Part shown: positions 56,031 to 64,000 of the stretch, piece after piece
Layout of the letters: each line of letters starts with the position of its first letter
Numbering within the stretch: the stretch's first letter is position 1
NCBI GenBank assembly: GCA_017354895.1
Contig: CP071496.1
Span: forward strand, 1,612,001-1,676,000
Reading direction: 5' to 3'
Length of the DNA stretch: 64,000 nucleotides
Origin: Podospora comata
Taxonomy: Eukaryota > Ascomycota > Sordariomycetes > Sordariales > Podosporaceae
Program-made: the position numbers and the translations under genes
Notes under the pieces: generated by a model
What the model was told of the DNA's origin: nothing
Databases searched by the model: none
The model's input: only the letters and a program-made list of their open reading frames with translations

Positions 56031-57865
56031 CTAGTCATCCTCCAGATCACCTTCAGCTCCCCTCCCCCTCCTACCAGCCTTACCCTTCGAAATATCAACC
56101 CACCCCATCCCCAAAGCCGTAAAAACCGCCACCCCTCCCGCCGCAGCAGCCATGTAAAACACCTTACCTATACTCCTCGACCAAGCTTCCAACACAACAT
56201 CCAAATCCCCTTCTTTGACCACCTCCCTAAATCTCGTCGCGCCCGCTTGGAGGATCTCCCTGCTGTACGGAACTGTTTGGGATAGTTCATTTTGAAGGGT
56301 TTCCCCAAATATGGTGTTAGCTCCAGCAAGGAGGATGGAGATACCGAGGTTTTGGACAAAGACCAGGATGCACGTCCCCATTGCTATGTCCTGCGGCGGG
56401 AGAATGGCTTGGATTGCTAGGAGGGGCATCTGCATTCCCGCGCCGCGGCCGATGCCGCCGAGGATTTGGTAGAGGATGTACTGCACTGGAGGCGTGGTGG
56501 GGGAGAAGGTTGAGCAGAGACCGTTGGAGACGGCGCCGATGGAGGCGGAGAAGATGGTGTAGGGAATTACATAGCCCGTTTTTTGAACTGGTGAGGGGAG
56601 GGCGACGGTTAGCTTTGGGGAGTGGGGAGAAAGGGGAGGGGAGGGACTTACCAAGCGGACCGACGATGACGGCTAGGATGAGCTGGCTGACGATGCTGGC
56701 CATGACGTACACGCCTGACATGATGGGGGTTGCGCCATGGACGGCTTGGAAGTATATTGGCAAAAAGAAACTCGCGACGTAGACGATGAAGAGGAGGAAG
56801 CAGTTTGTGATGGCGCTGGTCCAGACTTGTCGTTGGGTAACGAGGGAGAGTGGGACGAGGGCTACGTCGCCGAGGTACCAGTCCCAGATGAGGAAGACTA
56901 TCGTCGTTGCGCCAGCTCCGGAGAAGAGGCCAATGATGATGGGGGAATTCCATGGGTATTTGTCACCGCCCCATGACAGCGCTAGCATCAGCTGGACAGC
57001 TGCGGGTGCTAGCAGTGCGAATCCGAGGAGGTCGAGCTCGATGTAGATGCGACGAAGGACGTCCATAGCGCGCCGTTTCTGGAAGGCGTCTGGGATGTGG
57101 ACAAAGGAGAGCGCAACGATGACGAGAGCGCCGATTGGGAGGTTGATGTAGAAGCACCAGCGCCAGGAAACGTAAGAGGTAAAGGCTCCACCAACGAGGG
57201 GACCAGCAATGATGCCAAGCTGCGAGAAGCCCATCATGATTCCGGTGTATGTTGGCCGCCGACTCATGGGTACCGATGTTCCGAGGATGGTGAGAGCTCC
57301 GTTGATGAGGCCCGCCCCCCCGATCCCGGCGATAGCGCGACCAGTGATGAGCATCCAGGAGGCAACTGAGGCGCCGCAGATGGCAGAACCAATCTCGAAG
57401 ATCGCGAAGAAGGTGATGAAGGTCCATTGGGTGCTGAACTTCTGGTAAATCTTGCCTGTGAGGGGTTGAAGGGCGGCGCTGGCGAGTTGGTAGATGGCGG
57501 CATACCATCCGACGTCTTCAAGGGATTCAAACTCATCCGTAATGCGAGGTATCTGTTTCCAACAAATTAGCGACCTGTATCTTGGAGAAAAAAGGCGCTT
57601 TGATAGCGGTACTCACTGCAGTGGCGAGGATGGAGGTATCAAGCATCATCAAAAAGACAACGACTGTGACAGAGGCCAGCAAGGCGGCCAGCTTGAATCC
57701 TTCGACATATTCGGGCTCGGTAGTCTTGGACACGGTGAACTCATTCGAGGGACTTGGCTGACTTGAGGGGCCATCGCTTCTTGTCGCAGCTCTTGAAGGC
57801 CCGGGGAATCTATCGAGTTCTGGATCTGAAGGCAGACGGCGATGGGAAAGCGACCTTCTCTCCAT
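56031..57865 (-). CDS. MFS multidrug/toxin-type efflux transporter (DHA2-like, 14 TMS)
   Basis: Exons 57865-57617, 57552-56652 and 56587-56031 (both introns 64 nt) give 568 aa. After a polar N-terminus come the expected membrane segments: AALLASVTVVVFLMMLDTSI, then IPRITDEF, an antiporter motif C-like FSQLGIIAGPLVGGAF, WRWCFYINLPIGALVIVAL (typical of DHA2 drug:H+ antiporters), ALLAPAAVQLMLALSWGG and, at the C-terminus, VFYMAAAAGGVAVFTALGM. The layout fits a 14-helix plasma-membrane exporter of small compounds. The substrate is unknown. The start is 1.1 kb from the divergent Zn2Cys6 regulator gene, which could control it; that link is an inference. No biosynthetic gene cluster surrounds it. 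Confidence 0.92.
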
Positions 57866-58984
57866 CGCAATGGCGGCGATTCACACGAGAAGGAGTAGTG
57901 GGATGATGATGATGCTGTTGTTTGTCAGTCGTCTTTACGTGGAGGCTTACCAAGTTTGGGCAAAAATAAATTTGTCGTATTTGAAGCCAAGTCAAAAAAG
58001 TGCATCGAGAAAGTCGACTAGGTCGAAAGGGCAGTTGTTGTACTGAGGACTGTTAAGTAACAACTCAACCAGTCGTGTCTATAGAGACATAGATCCATAT
58101 CACTCGCCGACGGAGGTGCCATTGCAACTACTGTAGGCGGTAGGTCACCTGGGCTGGAGCAGGGCGGAATCGCCGTCATTTTCGGCCTTCAGTGTAAGGG
58201 CCGCAGCGCCAGTTGCTCCTTCCACTTTTGCTTAACGCGTGGGCCATGAGCTTCAACACGAAACTTCATCGCATGTAGCAACGTGCGTAGTGGCCGATCA
58301 ATCAGCCCTACAACACCACATGGAGTGCTTGTACGCATCCATGGATGACGCTTTCCTTAGCAAGTAAGCGTGAGGGTCATCGCAACCACAAGCCAACCAC
58401 TGAGAATCCACAGCACATTGGTTCTCTTTCGCTGATTCAAACCACACAGGAGCAACAGGACATACGGCGGTCGAATTTATCGCATCACATCAAGTATCTC
58501 ATCCTACAACAACCTGGCAGCAATTCGGCCGGAACCAAGAGTGTCGTCAAAAGTGGAGATCAATACCACAAACCCTAACCCTGACAATGCCACTCCGTTC
58601 CGGGCGATCCGGAATGGAAGCTTCGGCTCCACAGGCATGTGGAGCGGAGTTCGGACAAATCGAGATTTCCCGACTTCCGAGCTCACCGGGCAAGTTTGCA
58701 TCGAGATCCCATTCATTCAACATGGCCACGAATCCTCCTCCAATGCGCTCCGATACCACCCATTCCGGCTGCTGAATCCATTATCCCTCTTTTACTCTCC
58801 TTCTCTCAACGTTGCTAGTTTTCCTCGTTCAGATTGCGCTCTCTCTCAACCGTGTGGGATATCGGAAACCGGTATTCCGGCCGAAACCGTGCCCGTCTCC
58901 TTTCTCGGTTTGCGTGCCCCTTTTTAAGCAGCCAACGTTTTAAACGTTCAACCCTAACCCTTCCGAGAGTGTTCCTCCAACATC
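57866..58984. promoter_or_regulatory. divergent region, MFS pump / Zn2Cys6 regulator, with telobox-like motifs
   Basis: No gene is supported. Two telomere-repeat-like words of the form AAACCCTAACCCT occur at 58570-58582 and 58950-58962, the second only 22 bases before the regulator's ATG. Such teloboxes bind Myb-type factors in some organisms; a role here is speculative. Confidence 0.45.
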
Positions 58985-61476
58985 ATGGAGACAGCATCGT
59001 CCTCCTCAACGACGACAACTAACGGCTCGGTCAATGGGATGCCGGCCCCGTACGGGAGGGCTTGCACAAACTGTGCGAGGGCGAAGTGCAGGTGTATCTA
59101 CCGGACCGGCGGTGCCGACTGTGAGAGGTAGGCCAACACCGTTTTCACTCTAATAATGGCCGAGAGGGACTTTTGGCCGAGTTGTGATGGCTCAACTGCC
59201 TCCTACTGTTTATTCAACGTCTTCTGTTTGTACTCTTTCAATCCTATAAGCATACGACCGTTGGACAGACAGGAACGGGATTGGTCACCTGCTCAAAACA
59301 GCCTGAAACCGCCGTGCCGGGACGGGTCAAGTCCCCACCTAGGTGTGCATGATGGTATGCGGTTGCCCGCATTTCCCCACGGCGCCTATCCCGTCCCAGG
59401 TTGGCGGCTCCGTGTCCCGGAGCACCGGGTCCGGGTTACAGGTCCGGACGAGGCTCAACTCCGCCGTTGGCTTCGGTGATCGTCGTTCCACTTGCAGTTC
59501 CCCATGGGGTCCCCTCTATTTCGTTGACACATTGCTCCATCCATTGCTTGGACGCTGACATGGAACCAGATGTCATCGGTTACGGAAAGAGTGCATCCCA
59601 TCGGTCTCGGTCAGGAAGAGAAATGGCAAGCGTACCCATGTCTCCCGTGCCGCCCAGCTTGAGGCTAAGCTAGAGGACCTTGTATCTCTTCTCCGTCACC
59701 AGGCCGGACCGGGTGGCACGGCTCCTTCTCCCGGTGAGCCGTCTGTTGCTTCTAGCACACCGGCACCAAGTGCTCGTTCGGCGGCCAGTGTTGCGGGTGA
59801 TCATTCACCACATCCGGTGCCAGTTGCGGTTTTGCCTCCCCAGCTACCAGATTGTCATCCGGCTCATGGAAAAGGCCGTCCAACGCCTGTTGCTCGCGGT
59901 ACTCTCCTTGGCAGCAAATTTGAGCCTCAAGATGTGGGACCGCGCTCACCAACCCCCCCGCCGGTCGAGCCGCCAGCCATCCCGTATTGCACCTATCAGC
60001 CAAGTCCATTCGAGGCTGCTGATGGACTGGTGACGTTCAGAAAGTATATGTTGATCTTCCTCCCATTTGTATACCTGCCATCCAACATGACGGAGGAACG
60101 GCTTCGAAAAACATATCCCTTTTTGTGGTTCAGCATCATGACTGTCACCTCCAAGAACGTGGATCGACGTCTTGTGATGAGCGAGTCAATCAAGAAGTTC
60201 ATTGCCCAGAAGATGGTCATGGAACATGAGAAGAGCCTAGACCTTCTTTTTGGCCTCTTGGTCATCATGGGCTGGTGAGATTGTTGTCTGTCTGACCTGA
60301 ATGGGCAAGGTGCTGACCCAGATGCAGGACTCATTATCACATAAAGCGGGAAAAACCCATCCTTTCACTTCTGGCATCGCTCGCAAAGTCATTAGTATTT
60401 GATCTAGGCTTGAACAAAGTTCCTAGTGAGCCGTACATTTCAGCGTGTTTGAAGACAGCCTTCCACCCTCCACCAAGAGAAAAGACGATGGAGGAACGAC
60501 GAGCCGTGCTGGCGTGTTTCCTGCTCACATCTCAGATATCTCATTCCCTAAAGAGGCTGGACGCCCTAACCTGGACGTCTCACATGGAAGAAAGCTTACA
60601 GTTTCTTACCCAGCGGCACGAGTGGGAAGGGGACGATCTTTTGGTTGCTCAGGTCAAGATTCAACTCATCGTCGAGCAGCTCAACAGGGCCACATCACAG
60701 TCAATAGACAATGCGCCACCTTCGTACTATCTTTCGGCCCTCCACACTCAGCTTACCAACATCAAGACCCAGCTCCCCAGTCATTTGCAACAAAACGGTA
60801 CAGTCTACTCCCCTCGTCTCTCTCTTCATTTAGGACTGCAAATGCTAATAATAACATGGCAGACACAATCCTCAGCCACATCTCCTACACCGAGCTCGCC
60901 ATCCACGAAGCCGCCGTTGCCAAGCCCCGTATCTCCCCAACCACCACCGTCCCCGACCTCCAGCGCTACGCCGCCATGGAGGCCTGCCTCAACGCCATCA
61001 AAGGCTGGTTCGACCGCCACTTCTCCATCCCGTCATACGTCTACATAGGCATGACGTTCAGCTACTGGTGCCACATGGCCCACTGCCTCCTCTCCCTCTA
61101 CCGGCTCTCCGTCCTCGACGACCCCGCCTGGGACCGCCGCGCCGTCCGCAACAAGCTCGACCTGCTACGGATCTGCGACCAGCTCAAGCTAGGCTTTGAG
61201 GAGCTCTCCGCCAAAAGAAGGCTAGACTCGGGCCCGACTATTGAGGAGGATGGGTTCACCAAGTTTAACATGATGCTGCGGACGATGAAGAGCGGGTGGG
61301 TGGCGGAGCTGGCGGCGATTGACGGGGTGGATCTGAACGGCGGGGGGCATCATTCGAGCTCGGTGGAACAGTACCTGGATGCGGGGAACGCGAATGAGCT
61401 GAACTTGCCGTTGTTTCATGCCGAGGATCCGGAGGCGTGGATGGCGGGGTTGTTCGATATGAATTGGGATCCTTGA
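58985..61476 (+). CDS. Zn(II)2Cys6 fungal transcription factor
   Basis: Exons 58985-59127, 59570-60274, 60328-60797 and 60863-61476 give 643 aa. The zinc cluster has the canonical spacing C27-x2-C-x6-C-x8-C-x2-C-x6-C56 with an extra Cys between; it is rebuilt only by splicing the 442-nt first intron, much longer than the others (53 and 65 nt). A basic linker (RKRNGKRTHVSRAAQL) and a heptad region (EAKLEDLVSLLRHQ) for dimer formation follow. The large middle part (KREKPILSLLASLAKSLVFD, ERRAVLACFLLTSQIS) resembles the fungal-specific regulatory region. It should act in the nucleus as a DNA-binding regulator of unknown targets; the divergent MFS gene is one candidate. Confidence 0.9.
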
Positions 61477-61578
61477 GCTTGCTCGGCAGCATCGCATTGA
61501 CATCACCGGACAACTGATCACGGCAACTTGAACGAGGACAACTTTTATTTACGCGACTGTTCTATTGTTACAAAGGTT

Positions 61579-63020
61579 CTATACAGGGTTTCTCCTTAGG
61601 GGAGAGAGAGGGGGTGAGGTCAGAGCCACGGCTGTGGGCATTGCTGGTACTGGTGGTGGTGGTGCTGCCCATTCTTGCCTTGCCTCCCTTTCATACTGCG
61701 GCTGTGAGGCGCTGAAACTCATCGCTCTCGACTTGATGCCCCCGGGGATCATGAAGTTGGGTAGATTCGGGCTCGCAACATTTTCTGGGCCCTGTGGTGG
61801 TCGGGATGGCTGTGATGGGTGCGGCGGATAATACGGTGATGCCTGTGAGGCCATACCGAGCGACTGCCGGTGGGGCGTCAGGGGCGACACCGGGAGGATC
61901 GGGTGCCCTGGGGAAGGATAAGCTGTGAAGGCACTTACTGGGCGGTAGGGCACGCCGTTTGCGCCGAGGTCACCGCCTTGAGAGCAGGGGATATACTGCT
62001 GCTGTTGGTAGTATCCCTGATTCGGGGCATAAGCAAACTGCTGCTGAGGTTGGCCGGGTGAAGTCTGGGCAAAGGCAATGTGCTGCTGCTCTTGACCCGG
62101 CGATCCTACCATCGCAAACTTCTGTTGTTGTGTTGGTAGGGGGGGTAGGTAAGCCCCATACTGCTGCTGCCCTTCCCGTTGGTACCCCCCATACTGCCCC
62201 TGCCCCTGCCCCCCCGGACTCCCACCCACCGCTACACCAACCTGCGACGGAGAGAAACTCGACTGCCTCCTCGCGCCCGCGGCAGCGAATGCGTACTCGT
62301 CTTTGTGAAAGAAGGGGTCATCGTTTGTGACAGAACCGTTCCTACTGCTGAGATCACCTGGAAGGGTCGGTTCAGGGTATTGCTGCGGCTTGGTATTGTC
62401 AACCATGTTCATCGTGTCAGGGTAATCAGCCGTGACGACTGCACCGCGGATCCCGCCTTTTTTCTTGCGCCAGAGGAGGAAGACGATGAGGGCGATGAGA
62501 GCGACGGCTGCGACTGCCCCGGCTGCTATCCCGGCTGCTGTGCCGGGGGATAGACCGCTTCCCTCTTCTGAAGGGGGAAGGGGTGGTTCGGTTGCGGAGG
62601 GGGACGCGCTGGCGGCGGGGGAGGTGGTTTCTGTTGCGCTGAGTGTTGTGGAGGTTTCTACCGCGCTGGTGGTTGTTTGAGTGTCATCGGTTTTTGTTGT
62701 ATCGTCATCTTCGGTTGTGGAGGAAGGGGATGGGGTTCGGGAGGACAGGCGGGTGGTGATGGTGGTGCGGGCTGTTATTATGGTCGTTCTTCGCGGGGGT
62801 TCTGGTTCTTGGTCTTGTCGGGGAGACAGGTGGTGGATGGGTTCGTGGGGGAGGTTGCTTGGTGGGATAGCGGGCTGGGGTTGTTAGTTGATGAATGCCA
62901 TAAGCGTCGGATCACATGAAGACTTACATCCACCGCCCTTTCCCTTACCACCGTCGCTACTACATCAACTCGTGCTATCACGCCCACAGTAACCGAGAGT
63001 AGCAATCGACCGGTCTTCAT
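61579..63020 (-). CDS. single-pass membrane protein, Mid2-like layout
   Basis: Exons 63020-62928 and 62874-61579 (53-nt intron, GTAAGT...CCCAG, phase 0) give 462 aa. The N-terminus has a signal-like hydrophobic stretch (RLLLSVTVGVIARVDVVATV), weak as a signal peptide. It is followed by a Ser/Thr/Pro-rich extracellular part (ITARTTITTRLSSRTPSPSS and more), one membrane helix (GTAAGIAAGAVAAVALIALI and on, flanked by WRKKK), and a Gln/Tyr/Pro-rich cytosolic tail (QGYYQQQQYIPCSQ). This layout resembles fungal cell-wall stress sensors or Mid2-like proteins, but no WSC or other domain is seen, so function is open. Stop at 61579; the 3' end is 102 bases from the convergent Zn2Cys6 gene. Confidence 0.78.
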
Positions 63021-64000
63021 TTGCTGCCTGCTGCGACTGCGGTTGATTTTCGATGGAGATTCTCAGTTATGTTGCATTCTTTCCCGGAAATGTGTTGTAT
63101 ATCGCTTGCTAGCTGCTCCCGTCGTCAAACTGTTCGTCAAGAGTGAGAACGCAAAAAGAGGGGGACAAGAACATCCATGTGAACACGGGCTCGGACTTGG
63201 GGGGGCCATGTATCACTTATAAAAGGGTGGCTTTGTACACAAATCTTGGAAATCCTTCCCGTTCCCGTGTGGATGGATGTTTTGGGTTATTATGCAAACT
63301 TTTGGTCTGGTATCAGATGTGAGGTTGTCGGGTTTGGCCACCGAAGGAGGCGGGCTCCTTGGAGCAATGGGATTTTTCGGCATCAGCTTTCTGTTAAGCT
63401 TACATTTGATCCTGGTCTTGGGAATAGGCAAGGGGGAACGGATATGTACAGTAGATCTCCTCACTCAAAACAAGCTGTGGTCAATTTGCGGTCGTCTGAG
63501 CGGGCTGGAAGGAAAAATAGAATGGTTTTGTGGAGTCCGAGAAAGCGACCAATGGGAAAATTCCGAGGGAGAGAAGCAAACATTGATGTTGCTGGTGGTG
63601 GTGGACTTTGCAGGACCAACTCAACTCCTTGGCCGAAGGGACGGGTGGTTTGTTGTTGGTTTGGGGGCCGGGCTTGGACCGTGCCCGGCCGGTCGGGTCG
63701 GTCGGTGGTGGGGCCGGATGTGAGATGTGAGGGGTTGTTGGTGCTCGCTTTTAGTGTGTCATTGGGAAAGATGAAAAGTTTGAGATCTCTCGCGCGATTG
63801 GACTGTCGAGTATAAATATGGGAAAATGTTTGCATTTTTATGATGTTGGAAGGCAACAAGGTGAGCTGGGTGGAGGATGTGAGCAGTGTCACACATAACC
63901 CTAACTGCAAACTGGAGCTAATGTACACTTCACGGGAGGGCAGAAAATGGGGAAAATGGTTTTCACAAAGTTTATTCACTAAGACAAAGCATGTCAAAAG
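63021..64000. other. right-edge region, nothing recognised
   Basis: 5' flank of the membrane-protein gene. No supported gene; antisense ORFs of 150-190 codons overlap each other and lack domains. An AACCCTAAC word occurs at about 63897. Confidence 0.4.

Noticed and set aside
63246-63997. overlapping ORFs of 148-189 codons on both strands
   Set aside because: Mutually overlapping, Arg/Gly-rich, no motif or splice support.

Overview
The window reads as nuclear DNA of a filamentous ascomycete, most likely a sordariomycete and plausibly of the order Sordariales. The grounds are short spliceosomal introns (mostly 49-67 nt, GTAAGT-like donors, CTGAC/CTAAC branch sites), gene spacing of about 0.5-3 kb, and families typical of such fungi: a Zn(II)2Cys6 regulator, DUF3176 and 2EXR proteins, a nucleoside-phosphorylase/NACHT/ankyrin NLR, a PX-associated (DUF3818) protein and a DHA2-type MFS pump. 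No species is claimed. Exon coordinates were worked out by hand from splice sites and reading-frame phase.

Left part (1-8.5 kb): the 3' end of a Cys-rich, low-complexity protein cut by the window edge, then a BTB/POZ protein and a TMEM135-like membrane protein. From 9.8 to 19.1 kb lies an accessory stretch of mostly broken genes: an NLR relic (phosphorylase-like domain, NACHT, ankyrin repeats), a 2EXR gene with an in-frame TGA, a secreted Cys-rich protein (apparently intact), a DUF3176 membrane protein with two frame breaks, and an internally deleted dipeptidyl-peptidase III.

Middle (19.3-37.7 kb): intact genes for a PX-associated protein, a secreted multicopper oxidase, a GPI-anchored secreted protein, a coiled-coil protein of unknown function, a 3-ketoacyl-CoA thiolase and a VWA-Vwaint-Hint protein. 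A 33-codon zinc-ribbon-like ORF sits alone at 32.9 kb. At 38.1-39.0 kb is an orphan retrotransposon gag-like ORF interrupted by TAG.

Right part (39.6-63 kb): mostly housekeeping genes. They are ribosomal protein eL13 (first coding exon is only ATG), a SmgGDS-type armadillo protein, a divergent pair of mitochondrial genes (mL50 and a Cox14-like assembly factor), a conserved protein of unknown function, DAHP synthase (first step of the shikimate pathway), a small ER-type membrane protein, a U6 snRNA gene, an MFS pump, a Zn2Cys6 regulator divergently placed to that pump, and a Mid2-like single-pass membrane protein.

The MFS pump and the Zn2Cys6 gene share a 1.1 kb divergent promoter region and could be functionally linked. 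The mitochondrial pair may be co-regulated. Otherwise neighbouring genes show no common pathway. A striking global property is that the coding strand of many exons is C-rich at the 5' side and turns abruptly G-rich toward the 3' side.
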